From NCBI GenBank assembly GCA_949752745.1, contig OX457025.1:101252439-101316438 (forward strand): DNA of 64,000 nt, written 5' to 3'. Of this stretch, positions 52,630 to 63,480 are shown piece after piece. Position 1 is the stretch's first letter. Each line of letters opens with the position of its first letter. The position numbers were made by a program, and so were the translations under genes. The notes beneath the pieces are model-generated. The model did not search any database. It worked only from the letters and a program-made list of their open reading frames with translations, and was not told where the DNA came from. Origin of the DNA: Protula sp. h YS-2021. Taxonomy: Eukaryota > Annelida > Polychaeta > Sabellida > Serpulidae.

Positions 52630-52691
52630 GTTGACGTTCACTCCTCAGCGGTTCGTTTTAAAATGATGAGGAGTGACTGTGTTGTACCCTT

Positions 52692-53051
52692 TTATTGTGT
52701 AGAAGTGTCCACTGGCGCATGCGTAACTAAACACATTTCTGCTACTAAAAAACGAATGTCTGGTAGCCAATCATAATCAGCCTTTTGTAATGCTAGTCCT
52801 AACATAAATTGTTCATGTGGTACACCAAGGCTGTTACACTTTTGTGTAAATTCCACCAACACTTGATGAATCGGTAAGTTAAGCCGTGCTTTTTTCCAGT
52901 ATGTATTAAAGTATATAAACACAGAATCAAGTTTTTCATTCAAAGAAAAATGAGGTGTTAAAACAAAAGACTTTTCTCGCTGTAAACTAATGTACATCCA
53001 ATGAGCATAACGTTTTTTAAATTCAAATTCCATTATGCGATACGATTCCAT
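52692..53051 (-). CDS. Accessory protein, member C of a three-gene family (119 aa)
   Basis: Helical protein of unknown function related to the genes at 53,814 and 54,176: FKKRYAHWMYISL near the N-terminus and LGVPHEQFMLGLALQK plus DWLPDI near the C-terminus align with member B. It overlaps the 3' end of the upstream gene by 29 nt; a second ATG at 53,033 reduces this to 11 nt. No TATA box is visible, so expression by re-initiation or from an internal promoter is possible. Confidence 0.65.
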   Translation of the reverse strand: MESYRIMEFEFKKRYAHWMYISLQREKSFVLTPHFSLNEKLDSVFIYFNTYWKKARLNLPIHQVLVEFTQKCNSLGVPHEQFMLGLALQKADYDWLPDIRFLVAEMCLVTHAPVDTSTQ

Positions 53052-53658
53052 GTGGTTCTACCTTAAGTTCACCACACACCTTACAGAAATTGTCTGGTTC
53101 ACAGTCTTTACAATTGTATTTATGACAATGACACTTGTCTCCAAAGAACTCAGATCCACCACAGTACTCACAAATGTAAGCAAGTTGGTTGTACGCGTGT
53201 TTGTTACAATTTCTCACTTCTCTCAGATCCTCTTTCTTCAGCTCGCTTTCTTTCATACGTTGATGAAAAAGCTGTATTTTCAATGTTTCATGACATTTTC
53301 CTTTCAACAGCTCTGCAACTTTTGGTATAATATCTAAAAATGTATTCCATTCCTCATCATTTAGGTTGATGTAGTTGTTGTACACTTTACTGTTCACTTC
53401 TCGAATCCAGTGAAAACTGACATATCTCTTTTCAGCAAACTTAATGACTGTAATATGTTTATCGTCAGAAAGTTTGAGTTCATATCCTTCATCTCGCATG
53501 TGGTAACTATTGACTCTTATTTTATCCCACATAAGAGTTGAGAGAACAATCCATCTTGGCCCACGTAAAAGACGTGCAAAGCTTCCATATGCTCCTTCTT
53601 CTACACAGACTTGTAAGTTATGACTGATTTCAAATGATGTGTTCATGGTTGCGTTCAT
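53023..53658 (-). CDS. PC4-like domain plus C-terminal zinc-binding region (211 aa)
   Basis: Residues about 60-125 resemble PC4 (VSFHWIREVNSKVYNNYI, NLNDEEWNTFLDIIP) and align with the + strand gene at 45,590. A first half-repeat (RWIVLSTLMWDKIRV) has the same strand-helix form. The C-terminus is Cys/His-rich: C151, H154, C163-x2-C166, C176-x-C178, C183-x2-C186 and C192-x2-C195, enough for two or three zinc sites. It has a TATA box (TATAAAAG) 42 nt upstream. Role unknown; nucleic-acid binding is likely. Confidence 0.75.
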   Translation of the reverse strand: MNATMNTSFEISHNLQVCVEEGAYGSFARLLRGPRWIVLSTLMWDKIRVNSYHMRDEGYELKLSDDKHITVIKFAEKRYVSFHWIREVNSKVYNNYINLNDEEWNTFLDIIPKVAELLKGKCHETLKIQLFHQRMKESELKKEDLREVRNCNKHAYNQLAYICEYCGGSEFFGDKCHCHKYNCKDCEPDNFCKVCGELKVEPHGIVSHNGI

Positions 53659-53692
53659 GGTTGTGACTGTTGAGTAATACTAGAGTTCATTC

Positions 53693-53700
53693 CTTTTATA
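53693..53700 (-). promoter_or_regulatory. TATA box (TATAAAAG)
   Basis: Lies 42 nt before the ATG at 53,658. Two CCAAT/ATTGG motifs (near 53,737 and 53,780) lie upstream, in two copies of a 55-bp GAAGACGTTA repeat. Confidence 0.65.
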
Positions 53701-53813
53701 TGTCATATACCATATGACGTCATAAAAGCGTTAACCAATTATATTATGAGTTGCTTGAAGACGTTATTGAATTTTTTAACCAATCAGAGTTGCTTGAAGA
53801 CGTTACAGAATTT

Positions 53814-54134
53814 TTAACCAATCATATTTGATTCCTCACCCCAATAGGCTATGAACCACTTTCTAACGAGTTCTTTTACTTCAGGCAACCATTCATGTTC
53901 TGTTTTTTGCATAGCTTCCTGTATATTAAACCGTTGGTAAGGAAGATTCAATTCTTCACATTCATCCTTAAATCCATTGAAAAGAATATATGAAGAAACT
54001 ATAACATGTGCACTTGACCATTTTTTGTTAATGTCTTCCCACCATAGTGCTGGATTTTCTACTCGAATGCGTGAAAACATCCATGTAGCGTACCAATCCT
54101 TAAATATTTTTTCCATAGCTCTGTCTTCTTCCAT
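53814..54134 (-). CDS. Accessory protein, member B of a three-gene family (106 aa)
   Basis: Helical, Trp-rich protein: MEKIFKDWYATWMFSRI, then LNLPYQRFNIQEAMQKTEHE and WLPEVKELVRKW. It shares its layout with members A (54,176) and C (52,692). The ATG 54,134 is set by the TATA box 46 nt upstream; an in-frame extension beyond it has no ATG. I do not recognise the family. Confidence 0.72.
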   Translation of the reverse strand: MEEDRAMEKIFKDWYATWMFSRIRVENPALWWEDINKKWSSAHVIVSSYILFNGFKDECEELNLPYQRFNIQEAMQKTEHEWLPEVKELVRKWFIAYWGEESNMIG

Positions 54135-54172
54135 GTTTTTTTTTTTTGACTTCACTCTGCAGAGTTCACTCC

Positions 54173-54180
54173 CTTTTATA
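54173..54180 (-). promoter_or_regulatory. TATA box (TATAAAAG)
   Basis: Lies 46 nt before the ATG at 54,134 and overlaps the 3' end of the upstream gene. Confidence 0.65.
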
Positions 54181-54643
54181 CCCAACTGGTTGCTGAGTCA
54201 AGCTTTTCAAACTTCTTGCAAACGTTTGAATTCACTTCAACTCGTCCATGGTTGAATCGAACAAGGTCTGATACATTCGTCGTCAATGGAACATCATCAT
54301 CATAAAGTAAAATGATTCTTGCAGCTACAACTAGCATGAGCTCAACTGCCCAAATTGTATTCACGTTGATAAATGCTGAATCAATGTCATAAGTTGATAT
54401 GATAAATGTTAAATCAATGTTATAAGTTGATAGTTTATGTAGATGTTCACAGTCACGTAGAAACGAGTCGATGAAATCACTTGGAATAGTCTTTCCGACA
54501 GCTTCCCAATGCAGATGTAAATTTTTCACTTGCTGCATCCAATCCCATTCAAAAGTAGGAAGCTTTGAAAACACATAGTTAGTATAATTCACTTTGAAGA
54601 CGTCGTCCATAGTCATACATCTGTCAAGAAGTAATGCTGACAT
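54176..54643 (-). CDS. Accessory protein, member A of a three-gene family (155 aa)
   Basis: MDDVFKVNYTNYVFSKLP and SFLRDCEHLHKL match the first half of member B (FKDWYATWMFSRI, GFKDECEEL). The second half holds a local duplication, STYNIDLTFI / STYDIDSAFI, from a 33-bp tandem repeat, then a hydrophobic helix WAVELMLVVAARIILL. ATG 54,643 is preferred because the TATA box starts at 54,714; the upstream in-frame ATG 54,694 is only 20 nt from it and would fall before the expected transcription start. Confidence 0.65.
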   Translation of the reverse strand: MSALLLDRCMTMDDVFKVNYTNYVFSKLPTFEWDWMQQVKNLHLHWEAVGKTIPSDFIDSFLRDCEHLHKLSTYNIDLTFIISTYDIDSAFINVNTIWAVELMLVVAARIILLYDDDVPLTTNVSDLVRFNHGRVEVNSNVCKKFEKLDSATSWV

Positions 54644-54706
54644 TGTGAAGTCTTTTCTCGTCACACAATGTATTACTAGTTGACTAGTTGACATGTTTCA
54701 CTCATG

Positions 54707-54714
54707 CTTTTATA
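54707..54714 (-). promoter_or_regulatory. TATA box (TATAAAAG)
   Basis: Upstream of the rightmost gene, 71 nt before ATG 54,643. Confidence 0.6.
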
Positions 54715-54760
54715 CTACTTCCATGTAGCAATACGTGCAGTCAGCCCCCCATGCTACAGA

Positions 54761-54944
54761 AGGTGTGCTCAAACCCGTACGGGTTTCAACACACCTGTGC
54801 TCAAACCCGTACGGGTTTCAAAACACCTGAAAATACGGGTTTGAGCACACCAGTGCTCAAACCCGTACGGGTTTGGGCACACGTGTGCTCAAACCCGTAC
54901 GGGTTTGAGCACACGTGTGCTCAAACCCGTATTTTCCCACTACT
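54761..54944 (-). repeat. Polinton right terminal inverted repeat (184 bp)
   Basis: Reverse complement of the left repeat plus one extra 64-bp block of the same palindromic type (CGGGTTTGAGCACACGTGTG). Open frames here (CSNPYGFEHTCAQT) are artefacts. Confidence 0.93.
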
Positions 54945-54950
54945 CCTAAT
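54945..54950 (+). repeat. Target-site duplication CCTAAT (right)
   Basis: Exact copy of 35,723-35,728. Confidence 0.9.
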
Positions 54951-55343
54951 AATAAATAATAATACATAATAATTACTAATAGTGTCATAAACATAATGGC
55001 TCATCTCATCTTAATACTAATCTTAAGTTATGCAGAATGGGCAATAAAAGTGCATTCTTTTTGTGCAATAACGAGCGAACTAATCAACACACCCACGTAC
55101 CAGACCCACTGGCCAGACCTCAATAAGAATACGAAAGGGGAGGTTTCAATGCGAACAATAAAACAGCTAAAACATACCGAAATGTAAGAAAACAATTTTA
55201 AGAAGCTTCCGTTTCTGTACAATTATACTATGGCCTTGTTAAATACCCCCCCCCCCCCAAAAAAAAAAATAAAAAATAATAATAATAATAAATAAATAAA
55301 TAAAAACAAAAACCAAAAGAAATAAAATAAAATAAATACTCAC

Positions 55344-56106
55344 CAGTCACCTTGTCCTCGCCCACGCTCGGCCGGTGTTCACCTAGTCCACATTCCGTCG
55401 TCTTTTCCTCTTTTTCTATGATTCGACTTTCTACGCTTTTATCCTGTTCGTCCTTCTCAGCCTCAGCCTCGCCCTCACTGGTATCCTGTTTAACATGGTC
55501 CTTACCGCCTGTAAATCTCTCACCGCTCTCCGTACAGGAACAATTCACTGTTTTTAATACATCTTCTTTTTCCGTAGTTTCGTTTTCGCTATTCGTGCTT
55601 TTCTTTGATTCGTCTTTCGCAGCTGGAGCTGACTCCGCACACTCCGGCGTTTTTTCCGTCTTGCGCTCCTTATTATCGCCCTTTCCCTCGTTTTCAGTCC
55701 TTTCTTCAAGAGAGTATTTTATATCCACACTTCCGTTAACGTCTTTTGAGCACTTTTCACTCACTTCCCCACTTTCAGTTTTCCCTGCGGCAGTTTGAAA
55801 ATATCCATTTTTTATGACTAGTTTTTCCGTTTCTCGACAATTGAGGTCACTTGAATATCCACAAGTTTCCTTCAACAAACCATTCTGTTTCTTGTCTGCT
55901 TTATGGCGTATTATGACGTCATCCTTGCATATTTTGACGTCGTCTTTCCATATTATGACGTCATCTTTATCCACGCGTTCTGCAGTGATCGGATCTGACC
56001 CTGGGCCGTCCGGATCGACCCCTTTCACGCCAATCCCGACCGTGAATGTTTTCATAGTCATTAAGCTATCCACTTGAGTGTTATGGTCTCCAGAGTGCCC
56101 AGACAT
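55344..56106 (-). CDS. Exon 1 of the CARD gene: disordered N-terminal region
   Basis: A 763-bp coding exon from ATG 56,106 to the donor ACTG|GTGAGT at 55,343, ending in phase 1. It encodes about 254 residues rich in Glu, Lys, Ser and Thr, with a triplicated KDDV(I/K)I motif from a 30-bp TGACGTCAT-bearing repeat, and no folded domain I recognise. By strand and phase it joins the CARD exon at 30,332, about 25 kb away across the Polinton; the splice itself is inferred. An X-box lies 2 nt upstream of the ATG. Confidence 0.65.
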
Positions 56107-56107
56107 T

Positions 56108-56121
56108 GTTGCTATGGCGAC
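56108..56121 (-). promoter_or_regulatory. RFX X-box-like motif next to the CARD gene start
   Basis: On the - strand GTCGCCATAGCAAC fits GTNRCC-N2-RGYAAC. The AT spacer is shared with the motifs at 2,127 and 32,631. Confidence 0.45.
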
Positions 56122-56218
56122 ATTCTCCGTGTCCTAACAACCTGTTAAAGTATAAGAGCAGGCTGATATCCAAACACCACTTTTTTTTTAAATAAATGAC
56201 TTAAACTACGAAAACGTG

Positions 56219-56458
56219 AAAGTAATTACGAAATCAACGCCTAAAAGAGTCAAGATATCTTGGCGAATACGTCACAAACGTGAACTGGATCCTGATACCG
56301 AACTTGACCTCGAAGTCAAACGCTGGCTGCTGCATCATTGCTTGCCTCTAGAGCTAAAAACTGACACCTCTGAGAGAAACACATATCTCACCAACTATTT
56401 AGTAGGATTGGATCCGATGTTTCAACGTCGTTGCGACGTCATACTGTCGCCGATCTGA
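56219..56458 (+). CDS. Possible short coding stretch, no ATG, unknown
   Basis: An open frame reading KRVKISWRIRHKRELDPDTE, then LEVKRWLLHHCLPLELK and DPMFQRRCDVILSPI. Composition looks protein-like rather than repetitive, but there is no ATG and no convincing acceptor. It may be a terminal exon, part of a decayed gene, or chance. Confidence 0.25.
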   Translation, partial: KVITKSTPKRVKISWRIRHKRELDPDTELDLEVKRWLLHHCLPLELKTDTSERNTYLTNYLVGLDPMFQRRCDVILSPI

Positions 56459-56459
56459 A

Positions 56460-57320
56460 CGTTGTTATTTGTTCGTTTTGAGGTCATTTTTTTTAGGATT
56501 ACATTTTTTTCTATGAGAAAATCGACGTCATTGTGACATCATACTGATCTCGTTCTATAAAGACCAAATATAGGCGGTGCGCAACTATCCGGTGAGCAAC
56601 TGACCGGTGAGCAACTGACCGTAGCCCTCTGAAACATTGCTCACCAACACATATGACAAAGAAACTTCTCATTATTTGATTAATTAGTAATTAATTAGTA
56701 GACGTGTCGTTGCGGCGTCAGTGAAACAGCGGCAGTAAGATTCAATGTTGCAAAACGACCGAAACCCATGAAAGTAATTAATCGGCGCCGTTAATTATAT
56801 GACGTAACTGCCTTCAAAAAGATGCCCTTCTATCAGGTTTTAGAACGACCCCGCACCACCAAGCCAGCCTCCCCCCCCCCCCCCCCACCCCCACGTCCCG
56901 AAGAAGACCAATTATACTAATTCGTGTGTTCTAAAGCTATGTGTGAAGCAACAACATCAACTTCACTTTCGAACGAAACACCTGTCACATTTATTATTAT
57001 CAAACTTTTTATTAAGATGGCGGCATGAAGAGATTATGCTATCTTACCCAGTTCTGTGACCCCCAGGGCTGTGTCATCCCACCAGTTACAGGATATCCAG
57101 TTCAGTGTTTTGTAAACATTTTGCAAAACAAAGAAGCTACGTACACGTGCTTCAGCTTAGCGGTAGATACTTGTTGCAATGTAAGTACTTCAAGGCCTTA
57201 TTGAATAGCAACAAGAAATAAAAATAGAGAAATCAATGCTTGTGTTCGCTGCATGTTGCGACGCCCTATTTTTAGACTACACCAAATGACTCGTTCCTCA
57301 AAATATTCTTTGTTCACGCA
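56460..57320. other. Intergenic DNA, no gene seen
   Basis: Includes a short GGTGAGCAACTGACC tandem repeat near 56,580-56,620 and a C-run near 56,870. Confidence 0.45.
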
Positions 57321-57324
57321 AATC

Positions 57325-58115
57325 CCAGAAGGAACACATACTGCGGAACAAACAGAACACACTGAGGTTTCAGAACGCCAAGAAAAGGAACAGCAGATGG
57401 AACACATACTGCGGAACAAACAGAACACATTGAGGTTTCAGAACGCTAAGAAAAGGAACACATACTGCGGAACAAACAGAACACATTGAGGTTTCAGAAC
57501 GCTAAGAAAAGGAACAGCAGAAGGAACACATACTGCGGAACAAACAGAACACACTGAGGTTTCAGAACGCTAAGTAAAGGAACAGCAGAAGGAACACATA
57601 CTGCGGAACAAACAGAACACATTGAGGTTTCAGAACGCTAAGAAAAGGAACAGCAGAAGGAACACATACTGCGGAACAAACAGAACACATTGAGGTTCCA
57701 GAACGCTAAGAAAAGGAACAGCAGAAGGAACACATACTGCGGAACAAACAGAACACATTGAGGTTTCAGAACGCTAAGAAAAGGAACAGCTGAAGGAACA
57801 CATACTGTGGAAGAAACAGAACACACTGAGGTTTCAGAACGCTGAGAAAAGGAACAGCAGAACGAACACATACTGCGGAACAAACAGAACACATTGAGGT
57901 TTCAGAACGCTAAGAAAAGGAACAGCAGAAGGAACACATACTGCGGAACAAACAGAACACATTGAGGTTTCAGAACGCTGAGAAAAGGAACAGCAGAAGG
58001 AACACATACTGCGGAAGAAACAGAACAATTTAATTGAGGTTTGAGAACGCTAAGAAAAGGAACAGCAAATGGAACACATATTACAGAACAAACAAATATA
58101 CTGAGGTTTTTGAAC
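57325..58115 (+). repeat. ~70-bp minisatellite (GGAACACATACTGCGGAACAAACAG)
   Basis: About eleven units with AACACATTGAGGTTTCAGAACG and CTAAGAAAAGGAACAGCAGAA, with some units missing a 15-bp block. Open frames on both strands are repeat products. Confidence 0.92.
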
Positions 58116-58419
58116 TCTTAGAAAAGGAACAGATCAGGAATCATTCATTTTTTTTAAATGCTTAGTCGCAAAGTTAATAATTAAAGTATCAATTTAAGGT
58201 CTATTTGAGCTCGCAACGTCCTTGGACCAATTTCTAACGTTTCTGTACATTGTGGCTTATGGTTTTGCCTTTCTGACGAAGGCACAACGTTGCATCTTGC
58301 TTGGCGTAAAAATGTGCAAGTTTATGTGAAGGTCAGCAAATAAAAAACAGTGTATTCTGTTGTTAGAAAATCCCTAGTTGCGTAGTAACGAAGATTTTCT
58401 GGCAACCCCTACTATATTA

Positions 58420-60075
58420 TACGTATTTAATATCTAAAATACATGGGCAAAATGGGCATCTTTTCTCGGACGCATAATAAACGTATAAAATATGCGCATT
58501 TCTAGAACCATAATTATGCGTATAAAATGCGTGGAAAAAGATGCCGCATATTATACGTGTATTTTCCCACGTATAATATGCGCATATCCAGGAAAGTTTA
58601 TTACACATATAAAATACGCGGGAAAATATATGCCGATTTTCAATACGCATATTACATTTATTTTTCCTATGCATATTGTACGCGTATCTAGGGACGCATA
58701 TTATGCATATATTTTGCATGGTAAAAAAAAAGATGCCCATATTTCAAACGCATAATAAACACATTTTTACTCACGTGTATAAGACGCATATTTTAGAACG
58801 TTTATTACACGCATTTTCGCCCATGCATATTATGCGTGGAATATGTGACGCATATTAAGCATATATTTTGCGTGGGAAAACAGATGCCCATATTTGATGC
58901 GCATATTATGCGAATATTTTCACACCTTTATTACGCGCATATCTAGGAACGTTTATTACACGCATTTTTGCCCATGCATATTACGTGTGTAATATGTTAT
59001 TTTTATTGAGTAGGAAAAAATATGTCCTTATTTGACACGCATAATAGGCGAATTGTTTACACTTACATTACACGCGTATCTCGCATCGTGTATTATACGT
59101 ATTTATCAAACATCACATTCATATGCATACCAAATGCATAGGCAAAGGTCGTGTAAAATGCATTGTTTTTCGTGCGTAATACACATCTTGGGCATTCCTC
59201 TGTATGCCTTATTTATAATATACGTAGAATTCCCCACTACTAAAATGCATGGGTAAATGAACGCATATTATATGTGTATTATGGTTATGAATTCCCACGT
59301 AAAATTTCATTAAAAGTCATTTGTATATTACACGTATATTTTACGTGGGATTTCCCATGTAAAATACACGTATGTAGTGCGTGAAAATTTCCACGTGGTA
59401 AATGCATGGGAAAATATGTGCATATTATACGTAGTCTGGCAATATGGGCCCATTATCGCAGACCGGAAACAGCCTCCATTGAGCGATAATATATTTTAAT
59501 TTTACTAAATGCTGCATATTTTGGTGGAGGGCTGCCTATTTTAATATAATAGAAAGTATGACATTGGAATACCAATTTCAGGAAAATTTTATGCTGAAAA
59601 TTGTTTTAAGGAGTACTTGATAACTGCACTATAGTGATAAAGGTTCTTGTGCATAATACATATCGGAAAGAGTCTCAAACTCCCCTAAATCCCACGTAAC
59701 TAGATGGGAATTTCCCCCAACAAAAGCACATTTTGTATGCGTGGGTACGTGGAAATACCTACATATATTATGTATAGTCCCCATGTGGGACATTTGTGAA
59801 CAAACTCTGAAATGCATATAAAATAAGTTTAAAAAATGCGTAAAATCCGTCTAATATCCGTGGAAAAAACACGTGTAAAAGGCGTTTAATTATTGATGGG
59901 AATTACGTGTAAATTGCGTATAAAATGCGTGTAAATTTTTACGTGGGAAATTTGCGTATTTCATGCGCATTATCGATGAGCAAAATGGCCAAAATATACG
60001 TATATTACACCTAACTTGCCCATTTTACCCACGTATTTTACACACGTATAATACCCGCTAAAATTTTGTCGGGAC
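58420..60075 (+). repeat. ACGTATAA/CGTGGGAA-rich dispersed repeat, copy 2
   Basis: Same orientation as copy 1 (23,800-24,780), sharing the GTCTGGCAATATGGGCCCATTA / TGAGCGATAATATATTTTAA core near 59,430-59,500 and the GTGGGTACGTGGAAATACC block near 59,740. It is longer on the left, where ATTATACGTGTATTTTCCCACG motifs repeat with both orientations mixed. Confidence 0.7.
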
Positions 60076-60079
60076 AGAA

Positions 60080-61950
60080 CACACTGCTTTTCATCTTTCA
60101 ACTGATATAAAACAGGATTCTGTTGAAACATTGTCATGTTTTCTGTTGTATATAAACCATGAATAGGAGTTGATTCGTGAAAAATAATACACGGAGGGTG
60201 GGTGGCATAGCCATCCGAGATTCATTATGTTTCATGGATCAACTACTTTGAATGATTTATCTTATTTAAACCACATTACGTGATGTTGTTTGTGTTGTGA
60301 GAAATATTAAGTTTGTTTCAATTGTTTCAGGCTAATTATAATATCTTTTGTTTTAAACATAACACACAGCTAATATGAAAAGAAATGTCAACCATTAATA
60401 ACTCACAGCGTAATATACTCCTTGAATTTAATAGGTAAAGGAATCACTCCATTAAAGCAAATGGCTAGTATTAATCCATCACTTTAGAAATCTTGGACAG
60501 AAGATGACAAGGATAGACCCAAAAGCGGATACTTGTGATGAGAGACCAAAATAGCTCAATACTAACAAATAGAATATGCTGTACCAAATGAGCGGTTTAA
60601 TCTGAAAATGAAATTAGTGAAAAATAATGGCATTTTAGATACTGTCATGATTTCGTCAGGGCTGTTCCGGAATTACTAATCATTATTGGAAATATGTGGA
60701 ATAAATTTTTTAAATGTTTCATTCCGTCAGTTCAACTCAGTTGTGTGTCGGTTAAGACACCTGACAGGTAAGCGAAGGATCTCCAGTTCGAATCCAGACC
60801 GCCACATCTTATACGAGCTCACAGATTAAACGTTCACTAAACCTTTTCGCAAGGGACTCTTGTGTCTTTGAATGAGAAAGCATACGAATGGGCCAACTTA
60901 AGATACCTTTCTGATAATGGATTGAAGCATAGCTTTGTAACCCTGAAGACACGCTGAAGACAATGGAAAAATTATCAACAATGTTTTAAAAACTAATAAA
61001 ATCTAATAACGACCAGACTACTAGCTTGATATTTCGTTTCCTGTATCAGTTTCTTTTTCCTTTACTTTCTACTATTCTTTCCAGCCTCTTTCACCATTAA
61101 TATGTAACCACAGATCATGATAAATGCTTGAGCAGTCAATAAATTCATTAAAGATCATAAAGGTGTTTTTGTTTTATCCGCTAGTTACAAGCTTCCAATA
61201 ACAAAAATCAATAATTTTAATATTTTGCCTGCTATGGATAAACCAGAGAGCAAATTTTGAGGAACAGAAAAAACTAGATACTATGGTGTTCGTGAAGGAA
61301 AAGATTTATGAGGAAAAAGTCAGTTCCTCTTTTTAACTAACTCTTCATCGAAGGAAATGCATGTTCCTTAAAGTGGCCACTTAATATAATGGCGAGCATT
61401 AGAAGAACATTATTTTCATATAATTTTGAATAAAGAGATTTTGTTATACACAATGGCTTTGCGTTTGTACGCTTAATAGTTTAAGGTCATTGGGTGTACC
61501 CTGTGAATAATGTCATTCCAGCAATATAGATGCTCTGATACCAGAAAGCACACGCGTGGGCTAGGGTTGATTAACGATGCTGTAGTGAAATGCGAATTGA
61601 CATAATGAAACTACTTTATGTTTGCAATTTTTATCAATGAATTAATTAATAGATTTTTAAACAAAACTCGAATCTTAAATATGAAGTGTGACCTTAATTG
61701 AGCTCCTACAATGCTCCTGTAAATTTATCGACATTGATTCCAAAATGCAGGTCCAGCTTAAGAACAAAACAGCATCATCACAGCACCATATATGAACAAT
61801 GTCTTGATGGCATGTATATGACCCACCTTATGCAAACAATTATCTAGGTTTATATGGAATGTGTAGTAAAATACATGTGAAACTAGGCCAAATTCGGAAT
61901 AGCGGATTGACCCCCTTGGAAAACAAGAAGGAAATGTTTGTGTTTCATTA
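60080..61950. other. AT-rich intergenic DNA, no gene seen
   Basis: No coding or splice-supported exon. It contains the SINE-like piece listed at 60,735. Confidence 0.5.
60735..60802 (+). repeat. tRNA-like SINE piece
   Basis: CAGTTGTGTGTCGGTTAAGAC (A-box-like) and CCAGTTCGAATCCAG (B box). Confidence 0.45.
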
Positions 61951-61959
61951 TGACCTAAT

Positions 61960-62430
61960 AGGTCAAGCTCAGAATCACTCTATTTCTAATCATTTTCGAG
62001 ATTACTCGTTTTGTTGTCATCAGTACACGAGGTCATGTGACAGTTGCCTTTGACCTTGACCTTTTGGGCAATGTCAAATTAATTTGAGTTTAAGCGATAT
62101 TTTATTATTGTCTATCAGTGTACCAAATTTATGCTCTTCTGGCTAATAGGCTAGGGATTTTCTGGAAACCATTTTGAAGAAAAAATGGCTTTAGCTTCAA
62201 TCTAACTATGATCCCGACGGTCAAGGTCAAATAAATTTGCGGATTTGGCGAAACCTTCCCACTCTCCACATTTGTATCTAAATTTCACCTTCTTGCATCA
62301 AATAGTACAAAGAAGTTGTCTGAAAACCAGACAAACAACAAAAATGGGGAAAAGGAAGATACTTCCAGAATAACTACAAGCTTATTCCCAATTGGAGATG
62401 AAGGTTCCAACTGGGAATAATAAAAGTTGC
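61960..62430 (-). repeat. TGACCTTGACC-type dispersed repeat, inverted shorter copy
   Basis: Its right end, read on the - strand, gives TATTCCCAGTTGG...CCAATTGGGAATAAGCTTGTAG, matching the hairpin start of 20,285-21,335. GGTCAAGGTCAAA and TTTGACCTTGACC are inside. Confidence 0.6.
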
Positions 62431-62559
62431 CTTGTGCCCCATCCGTCTATTCCACATTTATAATCCCATCCCTTATCCATTGTCCTTCAGGTTGTAATAT
62501 TAGAACAAATTTAAGATAAACACAAAAAACTTCTACTCATACTACAAATCCTGCCCAAT

Positions 62560-62990
62560 CCCTGACATATGACCGGAATATACAACGGAAGTTTCGTATT
62601 TTGTTTCCTCGTTTTGGCGAAACGGGCCAAAATATTGGCCAAAAAGGCTAAATTTAATAAAAATGCTACTCTGACTACAAATCCAGCCCTATCAATTTGA
62701 AATGTGATAGGAGTTTACATCAGGAGTTTCTTTACTAGGCTTTCATATTGTTTGGCGATTAGGGAAAAATATTGGTCAAAAACAGCCAGATTAAACAAAA
62801 AATGCTACTCTTATTGCAGTTATGGGTCAACATTTTCTTAAATGTAAAGGTTTTTAAAATGATCTCAGGGGTTCAGTAGGATTTCAGCAATTTGCTCCTT
62901 TTGGACTATAATTGGCCATTATAGTATATAAACGGATATATTTCAGAAAACAAAACTATTCATCCTACAAATTCAGTCTTTGCAATTTGA
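62560..62990. repeat. Diverged dispersed repeat (TTTGGCGAAANGG/ATTGGCC)
   Basis: Three loosely repeated segments with AAATATTGGCCAAAAAGGC, AATGCTACTC and ACAAATCCAG resemble the interior of the repeat at 12,650 and 14,935, in inverse orientation. Confidence 0.4.
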
Positions 62991-63480
62991 CAGGACGTTG
63001 AATCAACGTTGGATAGACGTCGCACTCGACTTTGGATCGACGTCGGGGTTTGGTTGAATATGTAAGTCTAAACAACGTCTGCCTGCCGACGTTGCATAGA
63101 CGTCGATTATCTATCGTCTGAGCAACGTTGCGAATAGGCTGCAAATATAAGTGGAAACAACGCCCATTTCCCGTTGTTGTATAGACTTCGGAAAAATGTT
63201 AATCTATAATCTCGATCTAGAAAGTGATAATCATAAGGTGTATTAGTAACCCTCCATCAAGATATCCCCACTGTTTGGTCATCCAGCTTCCATTTCCGTT
63301 GAGCAATAATACAATGAGAATCTGGTTTGGTTGTGATCCCGAACTACGTCGCTTTTTCTACATCTATACAAGATGTCGCTTAGACGTTGATGTATGGCCG
63401 CGACCAAGTCACAACCAAATTGCAACCATATTTAATGTTGCGGTTGTGTCGGGTCGGCATCACAGCGTCATATCGACGTA
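62990..63480. repeat. ACGTTG/CGACGT-rich repeat region
   Basis: Many GACGTTG, CAACGTTG and ATAGACGTCG motifs in both orientations, as in the interior of CCCAGCAAACA-type non-autonomous transposons; the expected ends are not seen. An 85-codon frame inside is probably incidental. Confidence 0.5.

Larger units (their letters stand above)
35729..54944. mobile_element. Complete Polinton/Maverick (adintovirus-like) element
   Basis: A 19,216-bp element with terminal inverted repeats starting AGTAGTGGGAAAATACGGG and a perfect 6-bp target duplication. It carries the full Polinton core set with open frames: protein-primed PolB, DDE integrase with chromodomain, A32/FtsK-type ATPase, adenain-like protease, major and minor capsid proteins, and a pVI-like protein. 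Five + strand accessory genes occupy the left end and five - strand ones the right end; one further + strand gene follows PolB. Intact frames and a perfect duplication imply recent insertion or purifying selection. It is more AT-rich than the RhoGEF region. It lies in the putative first intron of a - strand CARD gene; its late cluster runs in the host-gene direction. Confidence 0.97.

Noticed and set aside
54688..54969. Cys-rich protein at the Polinton right end
   Set aside because: It is the palindromic terminal repeat read as protein.
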